From Streptomyces sp. HmicA12 (GTDB lineage: Bacteria; Actinomycetota; Actinomycetes; Streptomycetales; Streptomycetaceae), in NCBI RefSeq assembly GCF_000373565.1, contig NZ_KB891804.1, forward strand, positions 172,134 to 236,133: 64,000 nt of DNA, written 5' to 3'. The translations under genes and the position numbers were made by a program. The first letter of the stretch is position 1; every line of letters begins with the position of its first letter. Below, piece after piece: positions 18,517 through 26,981 of the stretch. The notes below the pieces were generated by a model. The model ran no database searches. It worked only from the letters and a program-made list of their open reading frames with translations, and was not told the DNA's origin.

Positions 18517-19209
18517 TCAGACCGGAGCCAGCGCGGAGAGCCGCCCGATCAACTCGGCGAACGGACCGTCCGCAGGCTCCCCCGAGAGAAGGCGGCGCAA
18601 CAGCGCCGCCATCTCGGAGTCGTACGCGGCGCTCACCGCGGCCAGCGCCGCGAAGTCGTGCACCAGCTGACGCTCCAGCTCCCCGCGGGGAATCCGTCGT
18701 CCGTCCAGCCAGATCAGCGCCGTCGACTCGGCGAGCGAGATCCAGGACCGGACGACGAGTTCCAGGCGCGGGGACGGGGTCACGATCCCCAGGTGCGCCA
18801 GGATCTGGACGTACGCGGCCTGCCGCACGGAGTCGATCAGCGCGTTCGTCGCCGAGGAGCCGACGGCCGGGCCGCCGCGCATCAGCGCCGAGAAACCGGG
18901 CCCGTGCTCGTCCACGAAGTCGAAGAACCGGCCCATCACGCGCAGCAGCCGCGCGCCGAGCGGCCCCTCCCGCGGCTCCTCGAACCGCTCCGCCAGATCC
19001 TCGGCGGCCCGCTTCAACGCGGCCTCGTACAGGCTGAGTTTGCCGGGGAAGTAGTGGTAGACCAGCGGCCGCGAGATGCCCGCGGCGGCCGCTATCTCGT
19101 CGATGGAGACGTCGTCGGGGGAGCGGTGGCTGAACAGTTCGAGGGCGACCCCGATCAACTGCCGCCGCCGCTCCTCGACTCCCATCCTGCGCCGCACCCC
19201 GGTAGTCAT
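18517..19209 (-). CDS. TetR/AcrR-family transcriptional regulator
   Basis: 230 residues with an N-terminal HTH (SIDEIAAAAGISRPLVYHYF) followed by an all-helical effector domain. It lies 57 bases downstream of the reductase gene at 19267-20346 on the same strand, so it is probably the local regulator of the reductase/diiron-like pair. A pair of inverted TACTGACG boxes upstream of that operon (21235-21297) are candidate binding sites. I chose the ATG at 19209; an ATG at 19218 adds three residues. Confidence 0.88.
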   Translation of the reverse strand: MTTGVRRRMGVEERRRQLIGVALELFSHRSPDDVSIDEIAAAAGISRPLVYHYFPGKLSLYEAALKRAAEDLAERFEEPREGPLGARLLRVMGRFFDFVDEHGPGFSALMRGGPAVGSSATNALIDSVRQAAYVQILAHLGIVTPSPRLELVVRSWISLAESTALIWLDGRRIPRGELERQLVHDFAALAAVSAAYDSEMAALLRRLLSGEPADGPFAELIGRLSALAPV

Positions 19210-19266
19210 GCCGAACACTCTACCGAGCGGATCAGGGCGCTCCCTTACGCGGTCGCCACGGGGTCG

Positions 19267-20346
19267 CTACAGGTCGAGCACGAGGCGCTCACCGCGGGTC
19301 CGCGAGACGCAGATGAGCATCGAGTCGTCCCGCTCGGCGTCGGTGAGGAGCTCGTCGCGGTGGTCGATCTCCCCTTCCAGGACGCGCTGTTGGCAGGTTC
19401 CGCAGAAGCCCTGTTCGCAGGAGTACGAGACGCCGGGCACCGCGGCGCGCACCGCCGCGAGCACCGTGGTGCCGGCCGGGACGTCGACGACCTTGCCGCT
19501 GCGCCGCAGCTCGACCTCGAACGGTCCGTCGCCGTCCGCGGAGTTCCGGGGCGCGAACCGCTCCAGGTGCAGGGCGCGGCCCTCGGGCAGCGCCGCCTCC
19601 ACGGCCGCCATCAGACCCTCGGGCCCGCAGCAGTACACGGCCGTGCCGGGCGCGGTGTCCGCGAGCGCGGCGGCGAGGTCCGGCAGTCCGGCCTCGTCCT
19701 CGGGCACGACGGTGACCCGCTCGGACCGCTCCCCGGCGAGCTTCACCACGTCCTCCAGGAACGGCATCGAGGCCCGCGTCCGGCCCCCGTACAGCAGCTT
19801 CCACGCGGCACCCCGTGCCTCGGCGGCCCGCAGCATCGGCAGGATCGGGGTGAGTCCGATGCCTCCCGCGACGAAGAGGTAGGACGGCGCGTCGGCGTCC
19901 AGCGGGAAGCGGTTGCGCGGCCCGCGCACCTCCACCTCCGCGCCCTCCAGCAGCTGCTCGTGCACCTCGCGCGAGCCGCCGCGCCCGCCCTCGCCCTCCG
20001 GGATCAGCCGGGTGGCGACGGTGTACGAGGACGTGTCCTCCGGGTCGCCGCACAGCGAGTACTGCCGTACGAGACCGGAGGGCAGCACCAGATCGAGGTG
20101 GGCGCCCGGCTGCCAGGCGGGCAACCGCTCGCCCTCCAGGCGGAGTTGGACCACTCCGTCGGCTATCTGCTCGTGCCGGGTGATGAGCAGGCGCAGCGCG
20201 CGGGCCCGCGGCCGCCCCGAGACCGGCTCCTCCAGGGCGGGCAGCGGCCACAGCGGCGAACCCTGGATCCTGCGGCGCAGCGCGCGGCGGACGACGAGCG
20301 CGGCGCCCGCGACGACGGCGGCCCGGGTGAGCGTACGGGCCTTCAT
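19267..20346 (-). CDS. Ferredoxin-NADP reductase-type oxidoreductase with C-terminal 2Fe-2S domain
   Basis: 359 residues. After a hydrophobic, basic N terminus come the FAD-binding part (VRQYSLCGDPED, the RxYS motif), the NAD-binding part (FVAGGIGLTPILPML and VYCCGPEGLM), and a C-terminal plant-type 2Fe-2S ferredoxin: SYSCEQGFCGTCQQRVLEG with C-x4-C-x2-C plus a later Cys in MLICVSR. It passes electrons from NAD(P)H to an oxygenase or desaturase-like partner. The start overlaps the stop of the diiron-like gene upstream (ATGA), so that protein is the likely partner. Confidence 0.92.
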   Translation of the reverse strand: MKARTLTRAAVVAGAALVVRRALRRRIQGSPLWPLPALEEPVSGRPRARALRLLITRHEQIADGVVQLRLEGERLPAWQPGAHLDLVLPSGLVRQYSLCGDPEDTSSYTVATRLIPEGEGGRGGSREVHEQLLEGAEVEVRGPRNRFPLDADAPSYLFVAGGIGLTPILPMLRAAEARGAAWKLLYGGRTRASMPFLEDVVKLAGERSERVTVVPEDEAGLPDLAAALADTAPGTAVYCCGPEGLMAAVEAALPEGRALHLERFAPRNSADGDGPFEVELRRSGKVVDVPAGTTVLAAVRAAVPGVSYSCEQGFCGTCQQRVLEGEIDHRDELLTDAERDDSMLICVSRTRGERLVLDL

Positions 20347-21224
20347 CGGGCCGCCCCCGTCCGGGCCTCGGCCGCGGTCGCCGCCGGGGACGAGGCGAGA
20401 TAGGCGACGGCCTGCGCGGTGTCGCCCTCCTGCTCCGGGTGGTAACTCCGGCTCAGATAGCGGGGGATGGACCGCACCATCGCCCCGGTCGAGGGCAGCA
20501 CGCCCTGCTTGCCGCCCCGGTGGAAGTCCTTGAAGCTCGCCTTGCCGTCGACCAGCGTCGGATCGTTCTCCATGAAGAACCGCGCGCCGCGCTGCCACAG
20601 GAAGACGAGCGCCGTGAAGGCGGTGGCCCAGGTGCGTACGCGCCGCCGGTAGCTGCCGTCGAGGTGCTCGAACAGCTCGAAGGCCACCGAGCGGTGCTCG
20701 ACCTCCTCCGCGCCGTGCCAGCGCAGCAGGTCGAGCATGGTCGGATCGGCGCCGCGCCGGTCCAGCTCGTCGGCGTTCAGCACCCAGTCCCCGAGGAACG
20801 CGGTGTAGTGCTCGATCGCCGCGATCAGCGCGACCCGCTCCATCAGCCACCACCGGCGCGCCTTGCCCGGCGGCAGCGTCCGGTCGCCGAGCAGCTTCTC
20901 GAAGAACCAGTCCACCTGGGCCGTGTACGGCGTCGGGTCGAGCCCCTGCTCGCGCAGGTGCGGCAGCACTTCGTCGTGCGCCTGCGAGTGCATGGCCTCC
21001 TGGCCGATGAACCCGATCACGTCCTCGCGCAGCCGGTCGTCCTCGATGAGGGGCAGGACCTGCTTGTAGACGTGCACGAACCAGCGCTCGCCCGCAGGCA
21101 GGAGCAGGTGCAGCACGTTGATGGTGTGCGTGGCGAACGGGTCGCCCGGGAGCCAGTGCAGCGGGGTCCTGTCCCAGGCGAAGGACACCTGGCGTGCCTT
21201 CAGCGTGACGCGCTTATTAGACAT
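20343..21224 (-). CDS. Metal-dependent hydrolase / diiron-like protein (PF10118 type)
   Basis: 293 residues. Histidine- and glutamate-rich helices fit a metal site: FIGQEAMHSQAHDEVLPHL, ALIAAIEHYTAFLGDW and WHGAEEVEHRSVAFELFEHL. The family is annotated as predicted metal-dependent hydrolase, but the E-x(n)-E/H-x2-H pattern is that of ferritin-like diiron enzymes. Coupling to a ferredoxin-type reductase supports an oxidative role (inference). Followed by the TetR gene. Confidence 0.85.
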   Translation of the reverse strand: MSNKRVTLKARQVSFAWDRTPLHWLPGDPFATHTINVLHLLLPAGERWFVHVYKQVLPLIEDDRLREDVIGFIGQEAMHSQAHDEVLPHLREQGLDPTPYTAQVDWFFEKLLGDRTLPPGKARRWWLMERVALIAAIEHYTAFLGDWVLNADELDRRGADPTMLDLLRWHGAEEVEHRSVAFELFEHLDGSYRRRVRTWATAFTALVFLWQRGARFFMENDPTLVDGKASFKDFHRGGKQGVLPSTGAMVRSIPRYLSRSYHPEQEGDTAQAVAYLASSPAATAAEARTGAAR

Positions 21225-21234
21225 GGCGTCAATG

Positions 21235-21298
21235 TACTGACGGGTAGACGTGGCGGTACAGCCCCTTGCGGCGACTTTCTTTACTTGATCGTCAGTAA
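21235..21298. promoter_or_regulatory. Putative TetR-type operator pair upstream of the diiron-like/reductase operon
   Basis: The 8-mer TACTGACG occurs at 21235-21242 on the plus strand and, inverted, at 21290-21297. The second copy sits in TTACTTGATCGTCAGTAA (21281-21298), which has 5-bp inverted ends. Both lie within 75 bp upstream of the ATG of the diiron-like gene, next to a possible promoter. Confidence 0.5.
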
Positions 21299-21312
21299 TG
21301 CGAGGCCTCTCC

Positions 21313-23211
21313 TCATCGCAGCGTGGTGACCTGCTTGCCGCTCGCCGTGCCGCCCTTCAGGGACACCTTCGCGTCCCGCGCCACCTTCACCGCCAACAGG
21401 TTCCCCGCGCCGGTGGAACCCGCCGCCGTGACCGAGTTGACCTGCTTGCTGCCCGCCGCCACCAGGTACCAGGTGCCGGCCCGCGACTTCCAGCGGACGC
21501 CCGCGAGGACCACGGGGTCGCGGGAGCCGCACGCGGGGGAGGTCTCCGACTTCGCCGCGACGACCGAGGCGGCCGCGCCCGGGGTGCGGAACAGGGCGAG
21601 GGTGCGCGGGCTGCCGCCCTGCCAGGTCTCGGCGCGGGTGCACACCCACTCCGCCGTCCCGTTGGCCTCGGGGAGCGGCTGCCGCGCGTACGCCCAGGAG
21701 TTGACGGAGCGCACTCCGTGCGAGCGGGCCGCCGCCAGCGAGCAGGCGGTGGCCGACCAGTCGGCCGCCCTGGAGTCGCGGGGCGCGTCCGGGCGGCCCG
21801 AGGTGAGCTGTGCGGGGACGAGTTCGCCGAGGTCGGTGGTGAGCCGGGTGCCGGAGGAGTCGGTGAGCGCCAGCGCGTTCCACGACGTACAGCTCTCGGC
21901 GAGGGCCGGGCTGAGGAACGGGGAGGTGACGCCGTCGGACGTGCGGGTCAGCTTCAGCGGTGCCGCGTCCGGCTTCAGCAGGTCGCGGACCGAGGCGCCG
22001 GACACCCAAGGGGCCGTCAGATAGCGGACGTTGCCGTCGGAGCGGTCCAGGACGACGGCGCTCGCCTGCCCGGCGGTGGCCCCGTCGACGCGGGCGAAGT
22101 CGAGGGCGGCGCCGCTCGTGCCGTTCTTCGGTTCGGCGTAGCGGACGATGCGCAGGCCGTCGTAGAGGACGACGACACGGGCCTGGTCGACCTCGCCCGC
22201 GTAGAGCAGCTGCGCGGGCCCGGGCGGGGCGCCCGCCGGGGTGCCGGGCGTCGCCGAGACCTGCACGGACTCGCCCGGCCGCGCCCACACCGCGAGCGCG
22301 CGGCGCAGCAGCTCCGTGTCGCCGGTGAGATCGCCGCGCGCGGGCCACACCGAGAAGTCGGTGCGCGAGGAGGTCTGCCAGACGCCCGCGGCCACCCTCG
22401 TCAACTTGCTCGGATCCAGAGCCGCTTGACCCGCGGGGTTGCGCGCGTAAGGCGGTGCGGCCGCGCCGTCCGGGCCCCAGTCGTCGGCCGGCAGGCCGAG
22501 CAGCGCCCCGCACACGACGAGTGCCGCGACCGCCGCGAGGCCCGCCTTCGCGTGCTGGCGGCGGCGCATCAGGTCGGTGGGGCGGGCGTGCAGGGAACAC
22601 GGGTCGAACTCGGGGGAGTTCAGGAGCGCGGGCTGCGACTCGACCCCCGCGGCCCGCACCAGCGCCGCCGCCGCGTCCTCCGGGGTGCAGCCCGCCGACG
22701 TCAGGGTCGTACTGATCGCCGTGTCGTCCAGGCGCTCCAGCCCGCGCAGCACGTACGCGGCGCGGGCCGGCCCGTCGAGCGCCGACAGCGCCTGGTCCAG
22801 GGCGAGTTCGTCGGCGCCGCCGGACTTCGGGAAGAGCCGGAGCCCCCGCACCTGCGGGAGCAGCGGCGGCAGCTGGGCCCGCTTCGGCCAGGCCGAGAGG
22901 CGCAGCGGCAGCCCCGCGTCCAGGGCGCTGCGCAGCACCCGCAGGCGTACGTAGGCGTAGCCCGGGTCGCCCGCCGTGCGCGCGGGTGCCGGCGCCGTCC
23001 GGCCGCGGGGCAGCGCCCGCTGGGTGACGGAGTGGGCGGTGAGCACCCGGCGGTTGCGGCCGAGGCCCGGCGGCAGCACCAGGTAGGCGAGGCGGACCAG
23101 GCGGGGGTAGTGCTCCACCAGGGCCGCCTCCGCCTGTTCGACGTCGATCACGTCGGCCGGGGCGGGTGCGCCGGGGGCCGGGGGCTTGGGTTGCTGCACC
23201 TTTGACTGCAC
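21313..23211 (-). CDS. Sigma-factor-like N terminus fused to a membrane-anchored extracytoplasmic region
   Basis: 632 residues. The first 190 resemble a degenerate ECF sigma factor: QAEAALVEHYPRLVRLAYLV recalls region 2, and ALSALDGPARAAYVLRGLE then DDTAISTTLTSAGCTPEDAA recalls region 4. A membrane helix follows (about 218-240, AGLAAVAALVVCGALLGL). The remaining 390 residues would be outside and have no recognised domain (for example SCTSWNALALTD, AEWVCTRAETWQGG). Probably a conserved Streptomyces membrane protein; the sigma-like part may bind RNA polymerase or be vestigial. GTG start at 23211; a GTG at 23199 is possible. Confidence 0.75.
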   Translation of the reverse strand: MQSKVQQPKPPAPGAPAPADVIDVEQAEAALVEHYPRLVRLAYLVLPPGLGRNRRVLTAHSVTQRALPRGRTAPAPARTAGDPGYAYVRLRVLRSALDAGLPLRLSAWPKRAQLPPLLPQVRGLRLFPKSGGADELALDQALSALDGPARAAYVLRGLERLDDTAISTTLTSAGCTPEDAAAALVRAAGVESQPALLNSPEFDPCSLHARPTDLMRRRQHAKAGLAAVAALVVCGALLGLPADDWGPDGAAAPPYARNPAGQAALDPSKLTRVAAGVWQTSSRTDFSVWPARGDLTGDTELLRRALAVWARPGESVQVSATPGTPAGAPPGPAQLLYAGEVDQARVVVLYDGLRIVRYAEPKNGTSGAALDFARVDGATAGQASAVVLDRSDGNVRYLTAPWVSGASVRDLLKPDAAPLKLTRTSDGVTSPFLSPALAESCTSWNALALTDSSGTRLTTDLGELVPAQLTSGRPDAPRDSRAADWSATACSLAAARSHGVRSVNSWAYARQPLPEANGTAEWVCTRAETWQGGSPRTLALFRTPGAAASVVAAKSETSPACGSRDPVVLAGVRWKSRAGTWYLVAAGSKQVNSVTAAGSTGAGNLLAVKVARDAKVSLKGGTASGKQVTTLR

Positions 23212-23269
23212 GTTCAGCTGAACGAGCGAATCGTGCGATGGTCACAGGGGGCCCGCGCCCCCGCTCCGG

Positions 23270-26200
23270 CTACGTCAACCGCCAGCCACTGAACCCGACC
23301 GTGCCCCGCGCCCCGTTCCCGCCGTTCGTCGCGGTCATGAACAGGCCCGCGTCCTGCGTCGCCGCCGCCCCGGGCACCGGCACGGTGGCCACGGTCCGCC
23401 AGGTCGCGCCGTCGTCCGTGGAGCACTCCCCGGTGTACGAGCCGCCGGACCGGCTCAGCCGCAGCAGCACCGGCGCCTTGATCCCGGTGATGCGCTGGTA
23501 CGTGTCCAGGGTGCCGTCGCCGTTCGTGTCGTAGGACAGGACGACCCCGTTCGACGGTGTGACCGACAGGTTCAGGAAGCCCAACGACCCCGGTGTGGCA
23601 AGGGAGTTGCGCACGATGACGCCCGCCCGCGCCCAGGCGCCCGTGACCGCCTGGCTGTCCACCCGCAGCACCACCGACGTGCCGTCCGTGAACGCGCCCT
23701 CGCGGTACGCCGTCCCGAACTCCGCCGTGCCCTTCCACAGGTCCGCGCCGCCGCCGTCGATGGCGAACCGGTCCGCCAACTGCCCGAAGACCGCGGCATT
23801 GTTGGTGTACGTCTTCCAGCCCGCGTCCAGCGGTCCGGCCTCGAAGAGCGTCCCCTTGTGGACGTACGTGACCCGTGGCTCGCCCGCCGGGCCGTACTGC
23901 ACGTCGATCTCGTACGGCAGCGGCCGCAGCGGCTCGTCGAGCGGGGTGCCCGGTGCGCTCGCCCGCCACGCCACCGTGCCCTCGCCCGCCGGGGCGACGC
24001 TCCTGAGGTACGTGGCGCCCTCCGGCTCGGCGTCGATGCCCTTCAGCGCGAAGTCGACGCGGCCCGTCGCGCGCAGGCCGTTGACGTTGTGGAAGGTGGC
24101 GGCCACGCGCGCGTGCCCGTTCGGCGGGAACGCGGGCGGCTCCGCCGTGACCGTGACGGCCCCCTGGTACGGGGCCCGCGCGAGAGTGTCCCGGACGCGG
24201 TCCGCCGTCCGGTACGCGTCCCCGTACGGGCGCAGCGGGTAGTCCTTGCGCTCGCGCGTCCACGGCTCCTCGAACGCGAACCAGTCGACCGCCGCCGGGG
24301 CCCGCCCCGCCGCCAGCGCGTCCTGCAACTCGTCGAGCCACTTCTGCCAGCGCGGCAGATAGAAGTCGGCCATCAGGCCGTGCCACTCGCGGTTGCCGTA
24401 CTCGTGCAGATTGCCCGGGTCGGACGTCGCACGGTCGCCCCACACCGTGATGAGGACCTTGGCGCAACGCTCGAACTCGGCGCGCTCGGCGTCGCTGGTG
24501 GCCAGGTTCCTGGCATCCTGGATCCACGGGCCGAGCAGGAACGCCGGGTGGGTCCCGGTCACGTCGTCCGACAGCCGCATCAGCTTCAGCCACAGGGTGG
24601 CGAGCGCCTTGAACGTGGCCTGGTCCTTGGCCGCGTACGCCGCCTTGAGCTGCGGCAGGAGCTGGCGGCTGCGGTGCGCGAGGGCCTGCCGGGCCACGTC
24701 CACGAGGTCGTACGTGTAGGCGGCGCTGCGTCTCAAGTCCCCTGCCACGCCCAGGAGTCCGGTGAGCGCGGCGTCGAAGCGGGCCGGGTCGTAGGTGAGG
24801 GCGCGCGGCGCGTAGTAGGCGGCGCGGTCGGCGGACAGGTCCGGGCGGGCGGCGAACAGCGAGTCGTGCGGGTCGGAGCGCTCCACGGCCTTCTGCTGGT
24901 ACGCCGTCTCGTGCAGCGCCTGCCAGGCGGCCCGGGCGCTCTTGTCGTCGCGCCCGTAGCGGAAGCCGGCGTACCGCGCGAACCACGCCGCGCGATCCAA
25001 GTCGCCGTCCATCCAGGCCAGTTCGGACCACAGCTCGAAGGCGGCCGGGTCGCGGTCCGTGCCCTCCGGCATGAAGGCCGTGCCCGCGAGTGCGCTGCCC
25101 GGCTTGTCGCGCCAGGCGAAGAACTTCTCCTGCCAGATGTGCGCGCGGGCGCCGATCGTCGTGCGCCCGCCGAAGTTGGGGATGGTGCCGAACGCGTACG
25201 GCGTGCCGCCCCAGTCCTTCTCGCGGTCGGTGACGGACGTGTACCGGTCCGAGACCCCGTCGACGATCAGCATCTTCTGCTTGTCGATGGCGTCGATCAG
25301 CTCGGGCAGCGGGTTCGCCTCCCAGCCGAGGATCACCCAGGTCGCCCCCGGACGGTTCTTCCGCAGCGCCGCCTCCACGCCCCGCGCGGCATCCGGGACG
25401 GGCACGTCACCGGCCGTGCCGCCCTCGTGCAGCAGGTCCATCTTGAAGGCGTCGATCTCGCCGAACAGGTCCTTCTGATGCCCGTAGAACGAGGCGGCGA
25501 CCCGGGCGAACGACTCCGTGCGCGGGTCCAGCCAGTCCGGCCGCCGGAAGCCGTGCCAGACGCCCTGCGGGACGACATGCGCGTCGCCGCCGTTGCGTTC
25601 CACGAAGCCCGCCGGTACGTGCCCGTAGTAGCCCGGCATCACCGGCTGCATGCCGAGCTCGCGCAGCCGGTCGGTGATCCGCAGGCCCAACTCGGCGCGC
25701 TTGGCGATCAGTTCGGGAGAGAGCGGGCCCCCGTACCCGTACAGGTTCTGCAGCAGCCACCACGGCTGGTGCGACGGTGCGGGCAGCCAGGCCCGCGACT
25801 CCTCGTCGCTATAGCCGAAGTCCTTCAGAACGCGGTGGTAGACGGCCTCCATGCCCGCGATGACGAGCACCTCGTTGCAGCCGTGCAGCGCGAGGATGTC
25901 CAGCTCGCGCTCCCAGTACGACCAGTCGGCGAACGGCGCCGTGTAGCCGTCGTTGGTGTCGTTGAGCGCGAAACGGTGCGGCAGCGACGTCGATCTCTCC
26001 AGCGGCCGGGACGGCGCCGGAAGCCGGTTCGGCAGCTCCAGCTGACTGCCGTTCCACGCGATGTGGGCCCCGCACACGTACTTCAGATACCAGTGGACCC
26101 CGGCGAGCAGGGTCGCCGGGGTCGTCCCGTACACCTCGATGCGGCCCCGTGTCCCGGACACCCGGAAACGGTCCGCGCCGCCCTGCGGGGCGAGCAGCCT

Positions 26201-26377
26201 GAGTCTGAACTGGTCCGCGTGATGCGGAAGTTGCCGTTTGAGCGCGGCGAGCGCCGCCGACGTATCAAGGGCCTGAGCGGCGTGTGCCGCCGGCGCGCCC
26301 AGGCTCACCCCCAGAGCCGAACCGAGGCCGACGGCACCCGCCGTGCCGATGACCGTGCGTCGCGTTGGCGCGGACAT
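23270..26377 (-). CDS. Tat-secreted alpha-N-acetylglucosaminidase (GH89, NAGLU-like)
   Basis: 1035 residues. A twin-arginine signal (TRRTVIGTAGAVGLGSALG, cleavage near AHA-A) sends it out folded. It follows the GH89 layout: a small N-terminal domain to about residue 120, a TIM barrel (LPHRFALNDTNDGYTAPFAD; DWSYWERELDILALHGCNEV; HVPQGVWHGFRRPDWLDP; LLHEGGTAGDVPVPDAARGV; ATWVILGWEANPLPELID), then an all-helical C-terminal domain ending near 720. An extra 300 residues follow, including a C-terminal beta-sandwich (GVVLSYDTNGDGTLD, YTGECSTDDGATWRTV) that probably binds carbohydrate. It releases terminal alpha-linked GlcNAc from glycans. Confidence 0.9.
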   Translation of the reverse strand: MSAPTRRTVIGTAGAVGLGSALGVSLGAPAAHAAQALDTSAALAALKRQLPHHADQFRLRLLAPQGGADRFRVSGTRGRIEVYGTTPATLLAGVHWYLKYVCGAHIAWNGSQLELPNRLPAPSRPLERSTSLPHRFALNDTNDGYTAPFADWSYWERELDILALHGCNEVLVIAGMEAVYHRVLKDFGYSDEESRAWLPAPSHQPWWLLQNLYGYGGPLSPELIAKRAELGLRITDRLRELGMQPVMPGYYGHVPAGFVERNGGDAHVVPQGVWHGFRRPDWLDPRTESFARVAASFYGHQKDLFGEIDAFKMDLLHEGGTAGDVPVPDAARGVEAALRKNRPGATWVILGWEANPLPELIDAIDKQKMLIVDGVSDRYTSVTDREKDWGGTPYAFGTIPNFGGRTTIGARAHIWQEKFFAWRDKPGSALAGTAFMPEGTDRDPAAFELWSELAWMDGDLDRAAWFARYAGFRYGRDDKSARAAWQALHETAYQQKAVERSDPHDSLFAARPDLSADRAAYYAPRALTYDPARFDAALTGLLGVAGDLRRSAAYTYDLVDVARQALAHRSRQLLPQLKAAYAAKDQATFKALATLWLKLMRLSDDVTGTHPAFLLGPWIQDARNLATSDAERAEFERCAKVLITVWGDRATSDPGNLHEYGNREWHGLMADFYLPRWQKWLDELQDALAAGRAPAAVDWFAFEEPWTRERKDYPLRPYGDAYRTADRVRDTLARAPYQGAVTVTAEPPAFPPNGHARVAATFHNVNGLRATGRVDFALKGIDAEPEGATYLRSVAPAGEGTVAWRASAPGTPLDEPLRPLPYEIDVQYGPAGEPRVTYVHKGTLFEAGPLDAGWKTYTNNAAVFGQLADRFAIDGGGADLWKGTAEFGTAYREGAFTDGTSVVLRVDSQAVTGAWARAGVIVRNSLATPGSLGFLNLSVTPSNGVVLSYDTNGDGTLDTYQRITGIKAPVLLRLSRSGGSYTGECSTDDGATWRTVATVPVPGAAATQDAGLFMTATNGGNGARGTVGFSGWRLT

Positions 26378-26505
26378 ACGTGTAACCCCCTGCGTCGCGG
26401 ATCGTGCGGCGCACGCTAACCGGGTGCAGGTCCGTGCTCAATGGAACACACGGAGCTGGCGGGAACACAACGGACCCTCGACCACGTACGGGACAGGAGA
26501 GCGCA

Positions 26506-26952
26506 ATGAGGAAGCTGCTGGTGACGGGGGCCGTGCTGCTCGCGGCCACGGCCGGATGCACGTCCGGCGGGGCCGCCGACGACGGCCCGAAGATCCCCCG
26601 GACGGCCACCGGGACGCTGGAGCAGATCGCGCACAGGGCGGGCTGCGAACCCGACGTCCAGACCGACGCGGCCGAACTCCGGCAGGCCAACTGCGGCAGC
26701 GGGAAGGGACGGTACGTTCTCGCCACCTTCGCCACCGACCGCGGCCGCACCGAATGGCTGGACATCGCCGACGACTACGGCGGCACCTACCTCGTCGGCC
26801 GCAAATGGGTCGTGGTCGGCCCCGACCGGGTCGTGACACAGCTGCGCGGCCGGCTCGGCGGGACCGTGGAGCGGTCCTCCTCGCACCACACGGGGAGTGG
26901 TGGTGGGGGTCACGAGGAGGGGTCCGGCTCCGGGCACACGGGTCATCGCTGA
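26506..26952 (+). CDS. Putative lipoprotein
   Basis: 148 residues. The signal ends in a lipobox (LLAATAGCTSG), so the mature protein would be lipid-anchored at Cys18. The rest has CEPDVQTDAAELRQANCGSG (a likely disulfide pair) and a low-complexity Gly/His/Ser tail (SSSHHTGSGGGGHEEGSGSG). No named domain recognised. An AGGAG ribosome site lies before the ATG. Transcribed divergently from the GH89 gene. Confidence 0.8.
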   Translation: MRKLLVTGAVLLAATAGCTSGGAADDGPKIPRTATGTLEQIAHRAGCEPDVQTDAAELRQANCGSGKGRYVLATFATDRGRTEWLDIADDYGGTYLVGRKWVVVGPDRVVTQLRGRLGGTVERSSSHHTGSGGGGHEEGSGSGHTGHR

Positions 26953-26981
26953 GGCGGCCGCGCAGCAGCCATGAGGGGCGC

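Noticed and set aside
23858..26419. An 853-residue frame opposite the GH89 gene
   Set aside because: High-GC antisense shadow: Arg/Val/Gly-rich, no domain, while the other strand has clear GH89 motifs.
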